Positions 9,706 through 21,709 of a DNA stretch of 64,000 nt are shown here, in pieces. How positions within the stretch are numbered: the first letter of the stretch is position 1; each line of letters opens with the position of its first letter. The notes under the pieces were generated by a model, which ran no database searches, had not been told where the DNA came from, and saw only the letters and a program-made list of their open reading frames with translations. Source of the DNA: Brachynemurus nebulosus (taxonomy: Eukaryota > Arthropoda > Insecta > Neuroptera > Myrmeleontidae); NCBI GenBank assembly GCA_035578155.1, contig JAPWDM010000033.1, positions 2,501,846 to 2,565,845 of the forward strand. The letters are read 5' to 3'. The position numbers and the translations under genes were made by a program.

Positions 9706-11415
9706 TGTTATGGCTTGTACCTATAGTGTAAACACTTTTTTGATTCCACTCCACTCCGCTTGCATTCAGCTGTTATGAAAAGATATTTGTATCGAACTGA
9801 GACCGAACTGGGAGTGTACCCAGAGCAGCATTATAATGTCAATAGAGAACGAATAGGTACCAGCATGATATCAGCACTGTAATGTGAACACAACAAGATT
9901 ATATCGAATCGGGAGCGTAGTGATATCGGAGTGAGAGCAGAGCGTTAATGTAAATCGGGCCTTAAAGTCACTCATAGCACAGAGGACAGAGACCCCGCAA
10001 CTATCTCTTTTCTGAAATCACGAGTGTGTACTTCTGTGCTCATTAGGCTTCTTAGTTGTCAGTTTGTCAGTAGCAGTCGATGATTGAAGATCAACCACAC
10101 GATAATGGACTTGATTGTTGTTGGTATTGTTACATCCCCTAGTACATGCGTATGCTGTCATAGCTATGTATGCAATAACTGAGCCACGTGACCGCCCCTA
10201 CTATCTGCGTTACTCACACAAATACACAAAATCGCACTAATACAATGTAAACCCAGTGTGTGTATACAACATATTGTCTATCTCTTACATGTTACACTGG
10301 TTCCTGTAGTGTAGACATAGTTAGTAATAGTGACATGTTGTCTCTATTACTCTATGACTCATAGTCATAAATTTTATCATTTTGACATTTTTATATTTAC
10401 TTTTCAAAGTAATGGCTAATGGACAATGGTAGATTGAAAAATATTGTTTCTCAGTTCTCTAATAAAAATAAAATAAATTACAAGTACACTAAAAATCCAT
10501 GCTAGGGTTATTTTTCTAATAAAATTTTTTCACCAAAAATGTTAAAGGTAAATTGATACTTTCTAGTTATCCAACTTTCTTTAAAATGAAATAATAATAA
10601 AATAATACAGTTGATCCTTTTTTTGTGCGGCGGAGGGGACCGCATAAAAGAAATCGCAAAAAAAAAATATATTCAAAAATATCATAAATAGCTATAAACA
10701 GTATAGTTTGATCCAGATGGTACAAAAAACTTTTTTTATGCGGTTGGTCGGGACCGCATAAAAAAAGTTTCATCGAAAAAACATCAGTCAAAACGCTCAA
10801 AACTTAGAAATTTCCTTAGAAGTTGCTTCTATAAACGACATAAAGCCTTAATTTACACGTAGAAACATTTTATTTCCTTTTATATTATAAAAATTTTGAA
10901 AAATACATGTGTAAAAAAATTAAATGATGCAATAATTTATGTTCTTATGCAATGTATTGATTAAATGCTTAAAAGTCGTTAAAAAGTATTTTTATCAAAG
11001 AAATTTATTATAGTAATTGTTTAATTTGTAACTGTCTCGTGATTTTGATTCACATTATGCATTTTAGTGGCCATTTTTTACAAACCGCATAAAAAAATCG
11101 CACAAAAAAAGACCGCATAAAAAATAGTTCAGCTGTACTGTGAATAAGCCCCGATTTACATTAACGCTTCGCTCTCGATACGATATCACTACGCTCCCGA
11201 TTCGATAAAATATTCTTACACAGTAAACAATGAGTGTATTCACATCATCGCTCTGATATCGGTCCGATATCAGTCACGGTTCGCTCCCGGTCCAATGCCA
11301 CTCCAATATCAATACCACTCAGGTAATATTTTATCGGAGCGATATCAAACTTGTTATGGCTTGTACCTATAGTATAAACACTTTTTTGATTCCACTCCAG
11401 TCCGCTTGCATTCAG
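9706..11415. repeat. composite of direct and inverted repeat fragments
   Basis: A segment of about 65 bp is directly repeated at 9706-9770 and 11347-11415. A second pair is inverted: 9903-9964 and 11146-11212, with ends resembling GGCCCGATTTACATTAACGC, flanked by TTA on one side and TAA on the other. The inner part (about 10,385-10,607 and 11,136 on) is paralogous in inverted orientation to 15,850-16,240. This looks like fragments of a TTA-target DNA element inserted into an older repeat. Confidence 0.55.
10608..11135. mobile_element. pogo/Tigger-like MITE (528 bp), TA target site
   Basis: The ends are CAGTTGATCC and, on the other strand, CAGCTGAACT, each followed by a TTTTTTGTGCGG or TTTTTTATGCGG block. 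TA flanks both sides (10606-10607 and 11136-11137). The inverted paralogue at about 15,980-16,030 has the same flanks with a single TA and no insert, confirming the boundaries. TIR style and TA target are as in pogo/Tigger elements. No transposase is encoded. Confidence 0.8.
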
Positions 11416-12014
11416 TTAACATAATTGAATTTATAGTGTACTATGATATATTTGGTTTATTATTGTTAGCAAAAAATTTGTCTACTGTTTAACTAATACA
11501 TATGTACCAATACATATCAGTTATTTTATTACCTAATACATATCAGTAATGCGAGGATTCATAGTGCAGGTCATAAATTATCCTGTCAAAAATTGCCGGA
11601 AAAACGTGTCACCATTCGTTAGAAGCGGCACACAATTTATCTATTTTTCATAAGTACATTTATAATTTTTTTCTAAATGCGCTCTATAGTTTGGGTGACA
11701 CGAACTAAAGAGGTACTCTACAAATATATTTTGTTTTGAAAACAATTAAATTTCATATAAATAACATAGTCGCTCAATTTAAGTTTGTAACATCACTCGC
11801 GCGACGAACGAACACAGTTTAATTTGATTAACTGCATGTGAGTTATGTAAACATCTATCTGAAGAAAAAATTTTTTTCCATACACTGAAACTATAAATCA
11901 TCCTGTCAAAAAATTGAATTGTTGAAAATACATATCTGAGAGGAACGTAATCTTGTAAATTTTTATGAGGAGATATTTCTTGTACAAAGATATAGATAAA
12001 TTAAAACTATTATA
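11416..12014. other. no gene seen; old repeat edge
   Basis: 11416-11484 is the inverted partner of about 15,850-15,925. A phrase containing ATCCTGTCAAAAA occurs twice (about 11,580 and 11,900). Nothing codes. Confidence 0.45.
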
Positions 12015-12830
12015 GAATTCGATTTCACCACTGGGTTGGTCATCGAAAAGATGCTTGAATAGCGAAATCTGGCAAAAGTTCTAGAATATTCTTTCAATAA
12101 TCAGAAAAGATATAAAAAATCCTTAATCAATGGATTGACCGACGAAAAAGTAACCAAGTACCGATATTTACAAAAAGTTCCAGAATATTCTTTTTGGAAA
12201 TTAGAAAAAATATCGAATATCTGATTTCACCACAAAATTTTTCATCGAAAAGCGACTAATTAGCGGAATTCGGCAAAAATTCGAGAATATTCTATTCTGA
12301 AAATAGAAAATATATCCAAAAACCGACTTCGCCATTGGTTTGGGTATCAAAACGTATCCAAATAGCAGAATTCGTCAAAAGTTCTAGAATATTCTTTTTG
12401 GAAATCAGAACAATTATTGAAAATTTGGCATCACCATTAGATTGTTCATCAAAAAAGTGACCAAAAAATGAAATTCGGTAAAAGCTCTAGAATATTCTAT
12501 GTGAAAATCAGAGAAGATATCCAAAACTTGATTTCACCATCGGATTAGTTAGTTAAAAAGGATCCATGTAGCGAAATTTAACGAAAGTTCGAGAATGTTC
12601 TATCTGGATATCAGCAAGGATATCGAAAAATTTACTTCACCATTTGTTTAGTCATCGAAAAACAAGTTAAATACAGGTGAAAACATTTGACAAAAGTTTC
12701 TATTCGAAAGTTAATAAAGATGTCGAAAAACCAATATCACTATTAGAAGAATTATTGAAATAGAAGCTAAATAAAGATATTTAACAAAAGTTTTAGAATG
12801 TTCTGTTCGAGAACTAGCAAAGATAAAGAA
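12015..12830. repeat. ~105 bp tandem array carrying HSE-like motifs
   Basis: About eight diverged units. The best conserved part of each unit is a motif of type TTCnnGAAnnTTC, the inverted pentamer pattern bound by heat-shock factor. It is intact at 12079-12091, 12178-12190, 12280-12292, 12382-12394 and 12588-12600, with one change at 12485-12497 and 12793-12803. The unit near 12,697 has lost it. Spacing is about 99-106 bp. The rest of the unit (a TTTCACCATTGGTTTGGTCATCGAAAA-like stretch, broken up in most copies) is more diverged. No coding frame is seen. A regulatory role is not shown; see the finding. Confidence 0.7.
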
Positions 12831-12835
12831 TTATT

Positions 12836-13640
12836 TATCATAAACTGGTCATAATTGATGAATTTAGGCTCCATTAGTCCCATTGATTTGGTCAACGATA
12901 GTATATTTTAAAAAAAATGACAAATCGTTATTTTTCGCAATCGTAAACTTTAATCGTAAATATCTCCTAAGCCAACACACCTCAAAAATAACGAAATTTT
13001 TGAAGGCTTAAGCGAAGCAAGTTGTGGGTATTCCGAACGTATTGTGGCTATCAAAACCTACTTTTCGTTATCGAAAATTATCGATACCGCGTAACTTGTC
13101 ATAAATTGGTTATAACTAGTTAATTTAGACTCTGTTAGTCCCATTGCTCTGGTCAGTAACCGAACAATTTTATAAAAAACTACTTTTCGTTAACTTTCGC
13201 TATCGAAAACTTTAATCGTAAATATCTCCTAAACGGTGCGTCGTAGCTCAAAAATAACGAAATTTTTGAAGGCTTAAGCGAAGCAAGTTGTGGGTATTCC
13301 GAACGTATTGCGACTATCAAAACCTACTTTTCGTTATCGAAAATTGTCGATACCGGGTAACTTGTCATAAATTGGTTATAACTAGTTAATTTAGACTCAG
13401 TACCATTGCTCTGGTCAGTAACCGAACAATTTTATAAAAAACTACTTTTCGTTAACTTTCGCTATCGAAAACTTTAATCGTAAATATCTCCTAAACGGTG
13501 CGTCGTAGCTCAAAAATAACGAAATTTTTGAAGGCTTAAGCGAAGCAAGTTGTGGGTATTCCGAACGTATTGCGACTATCAAAACCCACTTTTCGTTATC
13601 GAAAATTATCGATATCGAAAATAACGATATTTCCAAAATG
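12836..13640. repeat. ~260 bp tandem repeat, three units
   Basis: Units begin near 12,836, 13,091 and 13,357 (periods about 255 and 266). They share TAAGCGAAGCAAGTTGTGGG, GGTATTCCGAACGTATTG and a closing TTATCGAAAATTATCGATA. A related single copy lies at about 17,830-17,985, and the TATCGATATCGAAAATAACG core recurs at the centre of the foldback element at 40,885-42,262. Confidence 0.8.
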
Positions 13641-14385
13641 GATGATATAAGGAAAGGAAGTATTCTTTCAAATATATGTATAACATCTACTATAAATTTT
13701 CGTTATCAAAATCTTTCGATCGAAAGTAGATTGCAAATAGTAAGTATCCAATTTTTTTTAAACTTATGGTTGTGATTTTTTACATTGTCACTCATGTTTG
13801 TTTATTACGTTTTTATGTTCAGTAAATAATCAGAGGATAAAATAATATTTTCCTGCCTTTTTTGCTTCTACGATAATTTTAAGAGAAAGTCGGAAAAAGT
13901 AGGAAAAATTAAGATTTTCTTCTTTTCAAGCAAAAGGTAGGGGCGGCATTTTTCATGGTGCGTAGGGCGACATTCAGGGTTAATCCGGCCCTGTAACGGC
14001 TGTAACTAGCAACTACAACTAAAAACTAAATTACTTATTAGTTAATACTAATAGTCGAATTTTTCAGTCATTAGTTGCAAAAAAGTATTTTTGTCATTGG
14101 TTTTTAATTATTAGTTACAACTAGCATCTAGGCATCTAGCCAGTATTGACTACTTTTTTGTTGAAAATTAATAAATGTTAATAAGGTGAAAGTATCATTT
14201 TTCACTGAAAGTATCATTTTTCTTTGCATTTACATAATAACAATTAAAATTTGTAAATGACTATAGATCTTTAAATTACAGTTTATTTTCATTTTTTAAC
14301 CCCTCATACTTGTTTTTACGCTACTGGAAAACATTCAGTTTTTTGACATAATGATTAATTACTACACTATAATTCCTCGCTGTAA
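13640..14385. other. no gene seen
   Basis: AT-rich sequence with TTAGTTA/ACTAGCA-type short repeats around 14,000-14,130. No open frame of note. Confidence 0.5.
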
Positions 14386-14858
14386 GTATTAGGTAATATT
14401 AATACATATCGCGCCTTTTCTGTCTCAAACTCGTATAAGGTTTTTTGGCGGTTTTGAGTTAGAAAGTCATACATGTACATAATCCACTTCCCCATATGAT
14501 GCACTAAGAAATATTGCAAAATAGTTAATGGAAAAATAATTATTCAATTAAATACAAACTTGTACCACATGAACTAAATTTAGTTTTCTGACAAAACCTG
14601 GTATATGGTATACGAGTTTGTGTAAAATTATTTTTTGAAATAAGTACCATTTTTATCAGCATACCCTCGTACTTGACCAAGATACAACTATCTGACACTA
14701 GAGTTCGCAGGTGTTGTACACCACAAATCCAATGGTACGTAGTGGTCGGTGCAAATTTAAGGGGAAGTACGTAAAATCGGAAGATCAGGAGCGTCAGTAA
14801 ACTTTTATTTGAGGGGTTGGTAAATATTATTCATTATATAAACAAGTACATAAATAAG

Positions 14859-15192
14859 TACAGTACGCTTCAAAAAGTGATCGAACACTCTCACCCAGGG
14901 GGGAGGGTGCCAACACTTTTGACACCGCACTGTACTTGATGTTGTGGTAAACTGCCGTGTCAAAAGTGTGGGCACCTCCCCCCCTCGGGGTTAAGGTGTT
15001 CGATCACTTTTTGAAGCGTACTGTACTTATTTAAGCGCGCGTGTGTTGGAGTCAAATTTCAAGATTTGTAACGGGGGGGGGGTGCCCACACTTTTGACAC
15101 GGCAGTGTACCACAACATTAAGTACAGTGCGGCGTCAAAAGTGTGGGCACCCCCTGATTTAGAGTGTTCAATCACTTTTTGACGCGTACTGT
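14859..15192. repeat. seven alternating Tc1-like TIR modules
   Basis: Modules of about 28-30 bp, consensus near TACAGTRCGCGTCAAAAAGT, lie at 14859-14888, 14907-14934, 14949-14976, 14996-15024, 15082-15109, 15123-15150 and 15164-15192, in alternating orientation. They sit in a larger palindrome (arms 14763-14988 and 15066-15302). Module ends at TA resemble Tc1/mariner termini. Confidence 0.7.
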
Positions 15193-16792
15193 ACTTATTT
15201 ATATATAATATGTACTTGTTTATATAATAAATAATATTTACCAACCCCTCAAATAAAAGTTTACCGACGCTCCTGATCTTCTGATTTTACGTACTTTCCC
15301 TTAACTCAATGGCTGCCAAATAATTTTTGTTTGTAAAAGACAGGTTTAAAAACATTGATAAAGAGAGAAAATTGTTTACATATTATCTGCGTACTTCTGG
15401 AAATATTTTATTTTAATTGTAAGATTTTTGTTTCCTTCATAAAATATAAACATTGTTATGTATGTTTTGTAAAGTCGGTATTAAACTAATATTTGGAACA
15501 TGTAATAATTTTTTTAAAATTATTTCAGATGTCATTATGATATTCATTTTAAGTAAAATACATTCTACAAAAACATAAGTAAAGAGAATGAAGAAACCAT
15601 TATCTACCATTCTTATAATTTGACATTCCCACTTTGTGTGTATTGCACAATATCTTACGTATTTTTAATTTTATAAATTATAATAATATAATACTGACTT
15701 TATAAGAAGCGTAAGTGCATGAATATGTACCTGCTGCAGATCAACCCTACTGCAATGTGGCCAATGTATTTTTATAGTTGACAGAATAATTTATTGATTT
15801 TTTATAATATGTAATACATACAAAATACATATTTAGTCAAACCTTCGAAAATTTTTTTGCTAACAATAATAAACAATTTTTTTCATGTTCTTATAGTACA
15901 CTGTAAATTCAATTATGTTAAAACATTCAATAAAAATTATTAGAAGCAAATTTTATATATTTCTGTAAATATTTATATATAAAATTATCCACAGTATTAT
16001 TTTTTTATTATTATTTCATTTTAAAGCAAGTTGGACAACTAGAGAAGTATCAATTTAACTTTAACATTTTTTGAGAAAAATTTTTATTAGAAAATAACCC
16101 AGTGTGGATTTTTAGTGTCCTTGTAATTTATTTTTATAGAATTGAGAAACAATATTTTTCAATTTAAACTATTCCAGTGCAGCTTAAAAATGTCAAAATG
16201 ATTAATGACCTTAAAAATATAGTCTTGTCTTTTGTTGCAAGATATATTTCCCTCTTTGTTTCCTTTGGCATGTTAACATGCCAATGGCACTGAATCGGTT
16301 AAATTTGCACCGACCACTACGTACCACTGGATTTGTGGTGTACAGCACCTGCGAACTCTAGTGTCAGATAGTTGTATCTTGGTCAAGTACGAGGGTATGC
16401 TGATAAAAATGTTACTTATTTCAAAAAATAATTTTACACAAACTCGTATACCATATACCAGGTTTTGTCAGAAAACTATCAGAAAAAATGTAGTTTCGAG
16501 AAAAACGGGTTTAAAATTTAAGTTACTGGTTATACTATCGGAATATGCAAAAAAAAATCGATTTATTTCGCAAACTCGTATATTGAAAAAAAAAGTGGGC
16601 AGCAAACTCGTATTTACTAAAAACATCGATAGCTTGTAATTTAAAACATTTAAATATCTGCTTCATGTCTACATAGGTAGCAAACATCAAAAAGTGTAAC
16701 ATACATAAATCTTAAATTCATAGTGATGAAAATACAGTATTTAATATGTTTTTTGTGTTTCCTGAGAACTGTGATTTTTGATATACGAGTTA

Positions 16793-17237
16793 AGCGGGTT
16801 CTACACGATGCTACGAACGTTCCTTCCAACGTTCGATCGAACGTTTGAGGCAATTAAGTTCGATAGTTGATGCGACGAATGTATCTGCTACACGGTGAAT
16901 CGAATGTTTGATCCAATACGAATGATGACGTGTTGGTACTCAGTGGACAACGCTGTTATCTGTCTGATGTTATCTCTAATGTTATACACTGATGTTGTCT
17001 CTCTTCACATGAACGAGTCGTGCGCAACCAACGAACGCAACCAACATTGACCTTCAAACGTTCGAAGCATCCCTTTGACTCGGTGCAAGAATACCGACAT
17101 CGAACGGGACACGACCAAATGCGAACGTTTGACGCTCGACATTGGACACTCGTAGGTTCGAACAACGGCTACACGATGCTATGAACCATCCAACGTCGAA
17201 TGTTGGAAGGTGTTCGTAGCATCGTGTAGCAGCGGCT
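16793..17237. mobile_element. PIF/Harbinger-like MITE (445 bp), TTA TSD
   Basis: The TIRs AGCGGGTTCTACACGATG and AGCCGCTGCTACACGATG (reverse strand) continue about 20 bp further. TTA is duplicated at 16790-16792 and 17238-17240. The inverted paralogue at about 14,427 has the uninterrupted site. The interior has repeated ACGTTCGA-type words, as expected of subterminal motifs. It encodes no transposase. Confidence 0.8.
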
Positions 17238-17514
17238 TTAGAGACAGAAAAGGGGCGATATGTACCAATACATATAAATAGAGACACATAATATGTATGT
17301 ATAATAAAGTCAGTGTTACACCAGAACTTCTTAAAGTGTGACAGTCCGGACACACATGAAATGCATACTTATCGAGACATACATTGTCGGCTCTCAAAAA
17401 TCTATATTATAAAAATGTCATTTAATTAGAACTAATGTTGGCATTACTTTAGTTTACTATTAGTTAACTAAACTTTGTAGTTGATTGATTTACTCGCTGT
17501 TGAAACGAATATGT

Positions 17515-17985
17515 TGTAGAACAATAAAAGATAAGCGACACGTATTTTTTATACCTGCGGAAAAACAGTTGGAAAGAGTGAAATCGCACTTTAAAAATTA
17601 GGGTAAAAATTAAATTTTTCAAATATGTATCTCGAAAACGGTGAGAGATATAGATAAGGCATAAGTATGCTATATTACTTTTTTAAGAAAAGCTATTTAC
17701 TAATATGCCAAATATTATCAAAATAATTACTTCCGAATTTGGATTATCTAAATGATTAATGTAAATAACTTTATTATGTTTGCTTTTAAATGATAGATAG
17801 ATACTTGTCATTATCGAAAACATTGATTGTAAATATCTCGTAAACGGAGCGTCGTAGCGAAAAAATAACGAAATTTTTGAAGGCTTAAGCGAAGCTAGTT
17901 GTGGGTATTCCAAACATATTGCGACTGACAAAACCTACTTTTCGTTATCGAAAATTATCGATATCGAAAATAACGATATTTTAAA
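17515..17985. repeat. half copy of the 40,885-42,262 foldback family
   Basis: GATATGTTGTAGAACA followed by AAGCGACACGTATTTTT matches the left arm near 40,931. The end (TTATCGATATCGAAAATAAC, 17,955) matches that element's centre. A weaker relative lies at 45,470-45,790. Confidence 0.65.
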
Positions 17986-18334
17986 AATTTTAACATGAAA
18001 ATTTCTACACATTCGTTATCATTTGTATTATAAAATTCTCTAAAATTTTTAGTAGCTTTTATTTCCAGTATTTTTTCTTTTATAATGAAGAAATTAATTT
18101 ACGTAATTTTTTATCCGCGTAAATTGAAACTGTGTGAAACGGATATTCACGTAAATTGAGGGACCGTTGTCGCGGTCCTTAATTAAAAACGCATTTGTAA
18201 AATAGTACAGCTAATTGTAAGTAATCGTTTTTACCCAGGTTTCGGGAATTTTTCCGGGAAAATACCAAATAATTACCCAAATGGGAATATCACGGGAAAA
18301 TCCCGATCGGGAATTTTCTCGTTGCCCATCTTTA

Positions 18335-18829
18335 GTGTAGAATGTATCTTATTTAAAATGAATTTTAAAAAAATTATTACATGTTCGAAGCATTAGTTTA
18401 ATACCAACTTTAACACTATACGTAGCATGTACAGGATATGATACTCCATGTTATGCAAAACAACAAAGTTTATATCTAAACCTTGTTCTCTGTCTAAACC
18501 TGTCTTTTACAAACAAAAATTATTTCGTAGCCATAGAGTTAAAAACGAATTTTTGTTCTTATTGTTAGTGGGAAAATTGAAAGATGAAAAAATAGACGGT
18601 TATCCGACATTGTTTTAATTTTTATCCTCTAATGTACTTTGCTTTCGGAACCATCAAATATGGACTTTGTAGATAGACGTATGTGTGTGTGCTAAATATA
18701 CAGTGAATGAAGTTGAATACAAATAAATTGTGTATTATACCAAAAATTAACAACGTTTTATGACAGTTAAAGGAAAAAGTTTTTAATTTTTGAAATTTAC
18801 AATTACAACAATATTTTTTTGGGATATAT
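18335..18829. repeat. inverted partner of 15,300-15,575, then unassigned AT-rich DNA
   Basis: 18,335-18,545 is the reverse complement of 15,300-15,575 with some divergence; TTTACAAACAAAAATTATTT marks one end. From 18,546 to 18,829 nothing is recognised. Confidence 0.6.
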
Positions 18830-19733
18830 AAATTTCACGAAGAATTTTTTCAACCTTCTCCCAAATTTCGTGGACTAGCTTTATAGAAGGATGGACATAA
18901 TGAAACCAATATCTTCTATTTCATAGCTTTTCTTTATTAAAATTGCCAAAATATTTTCGATATGTTTAATATCATCTTCAGTGGCAGAAATTATCTAAAT
19001 TTCAGATTGTCATTCTTGGATAACAACCAACCATACCAACAATCCATTAGAACAATTTAACTAGTTTTTTTGCATTTCACATGGAAATTTGTCAATCGAA
19101 AAAATTTTTTATAAAATAATTACTTTAATTTAAAACAATTAAAAAAGTCAAACATATTTAAAATGTAAAATCAAAAAAATTTTTCAAGAGAATTTTTTTT
19201 TTTTTTTTTTTTATATTATCACAGTTTGTACAATGTACTCCTCAAGTACATTGTTATTGGTATGGTAGCACAGTGATCACAGTTGATCACTGTGCTACCA
19301 TACCAATAACAATGTACTTGAGGAGTACATTGTACAAACTGTGATAATATAAAAAAAAAAAAAAAAAAAATTCTCTTGAAAAATTTTTTTGATTTTACAT
19401 TTTAAATATGTTTGACTTTTTTAATTGTTTTAAATTAAAGTAATTATTTTATAAAAAATTTTTTCGATTGACAAATTTCCATGTGAAATGCAAAAAAACT
19501 AGTTAAATTGTTCTAATGGATTGTTGGTATGGTTGGTTGTTATCCAAGAATGACAATCTGAAATTTAGATAATTTCTGCCACTGAAGATGATATTAAACA
19601 TATCGAAAATATTTTGGCAATTTTAATAAAGAAAAGCTATGAAATAGAAGATATTGGTTTCATTATGTCCATCCTTCTATAAAGCTAGTCCACGAAATTT
19701 GGGAGAAGGTTGAAAAAATTCTTCGTGAAATTT
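18830..19733. repeat. perfect 904 bp palindrome (450 bp arms, 4 nt spacer)
   Basis: The arms 18830-19279 and 19284-19733 are equal in length and I found no mismatch, including a 20-base homopolymer present in full on both sides. The spacer is CAGT (19280-19283). A 15 bp direct repeat, TGAAATTTACAATTA, lies at 18791-18805 and 19726-19740, the second overlapping the right end. There is no coding content. It may be a recent inverted duplication, an uncut foldback element or an assembly product. Confidence 0.9.
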
Positions 19734-19792
19734 ACAATTAATGGAAATTTTTTTTGAAAATTTATAACTTTTGTGTTCTGTTCTTGTAACTT

Positions 19793-21709
19793 TTATAAAG
19801 GGCATAGCCGGGTAAGATACGGAAAAGGGCCCTTGACGCAAAATTGATTGTTTTTATAGGAAATAATACTTCTTAGCCCCAGATACATTCCTGCCAAATT
19901 TCAACCCTCTCAGGCTAATAGTTTATGAATACATAAACAGACAAAAATTTCCAAAAAAAATTTTTTTTTACGAAACTACTGAGCCGATTTATTTGAGTTT
20001 GATATATATTGTGTACCCACCTTAGGCAAAGTAATAAAAAAAATTAACCTTATATCCCTTTATTATACTAATTTTTTTTTAAATTTTTACATTTAAGTAA
20101 ATTTTTTTTTGGCACTTACGCGTTAGCGACACCCACCATTTTTTGTTCAATAATATGTCTCTTAGTACTCTATAACATATATTTTTATGGAAAAATTTCA
20201 GTTGGTAGAACATAGTAATATTTCAATACAAATGCATACCATGTTAGGTACTACATATATTACTTATGTATAAAAAGGGCTATAAAGTAAAATATCTACC
20301 CTATTTCTAAAATAATACAATTACATACGTTCATAACTACGATAAACTAGTTTAAATTTACTCAAGTCCAACATTATCTGTCGTTTGCCTTTTTTTATTA
20401 ATAAAACAAAATAGATATTGATTTCTCTTTTGTTAGAGTTGTTTTCTTTGTAAGACGTCAAGTGAAACTTTATTAGCTCATACGCCACGTATTACGACGT
20501 CAACAATTTCATACAAAGTTTATTAGCTGTCAAAATAGTATACTAGTTGGTCATTTCGTTATCATTCCCCATGACCCGTCATCGTGTTAACAAAAGAAGA
20601 CAAATAGCAGATAAAACTAGACATTTGTCTAAGCTTGTTTCTCGTTGTTATGAACGTATGTAATTTTATTACAGAAAAAATCCACTTTCTGCACCTCCTC
20701 AAGAAGTGCAACAAAAACATCAAGTGAGAGGGTCTGTTCTAGTTAGTTATATGTACCTACATGTAATTTACCTACATATTTTTATAACTACAACAAATTT
20801 TAGCCGGACTGTTGTCGTTACTATACATTGTTGAAGTTTTTTGCTTCAATCTATTAAGTTAATACTTATTATTATTAAAGCAATATAACATTTAAGACGT
20901 ATTATTGTTATTATGATTATCTTTATTTAAATAAAGTTTCTAAAACTTATAATTTTTGCTGAGTTAGATGTAATTTTAATTAGTAAGTATGTTGAGATAA
21001 TTTTATTGATTTCATTCAAATATTCAGATTCATGGTAAAATTAACCTTGAAAATTATTTTTTAACAAGTTAAAACATATTTTTTATAACAAGTCAAAATA
21101 TAAATTTTTTTAGACCGTCACAGGAACTCCAAGAACTGCAACTCAGGGGGGAAGAGAACATTTTATTGCACTCCTCAGAGTTCTACTGTGTTTTAGAAAT
21201 CAGGCAGATGCTTTACTTTATGGTCCTTTTTATACATAAGTAATATATGTAGTACCGAACATGACATGCATTTGTATTGAAATATTACTATGTTCTACCA
21301 ACTAAAATTTTTTCGTAAAAATATATGTTATAGAGTACTAAGAGACATATTATTGAACAAAAAATGGTGGGTGTCGCTAACGCGTAAGTGCCAAAAAAAT
21401 TTACTTAAATTTAAAAATTTAAAAAAATTAGTATAATATAGGTATATAACGTTAATTTTTTTTTTTATTACTTTGTCTAAGGTGGGTACACAATATATAT
21501 TAAACTCAAATAAATCGGCTCAGTAATTTCGTAAAAAAAAATTTTTTTCGAAAATTTTTGTCTGTTTGTGTATTCATAAACTATTAGCCTCAGAGGGTTG
21601 AAATTTGGCAGGAATGTATCTGGGGCTAAGAAGTATTATTTCCTATAAAAACAATCAATTTTGCGTCAAGGGCCGTTTTCCCTATCTTACCCGGCTATGC
21701 CCTTTATAA
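19793..21709. mobile_element. non-autonomous element with ~490 bp TIRs
   Basis: Left TIR 19793-20281 and right TIR 21222-21709 are reverse complements with few differences and start TTATAAAGGGCATAGCCGGG. The 940 bp core has no transposase or other convincing frame; it includes CACCTCCTCAAGAAGTGCAA and its approximate inverse near 21,130-21,180. No clean TSD is visible. Partly similar words (TTTATAACTT) occur outside both ends. Confidence 0.8.

Larger units (their letters stand above)
14395..17275. mobile_element. nested inverted-repeat element, ~2.9 kb
   Basis: The termini are inverted: GCGCCTTTTCTGTCTCAAAC near 14,410 and its reverse complement at the right end (about 17,238-17,265). A second inverted pair is 14,593-14,760 with 16,300-16,480, almost identical over about 170 bp. 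The centre holds a cluster of Tc1-like TIR modules, a segment paralogous to 10,385-11,484, and 15,300-15,575, which is inverted relative to 18,335-18,545. A 269 bp element at 30,571-30,839 has related ends and interior (compare 16,650-16,790). Confidence 0.65.

Noticed and set aside
16361..16639. 92-residue Lys-rich frame
   Set aside because: It lies in one arm of the 2.9 kb nested element and is not preserved as a frame in the inverted arm.
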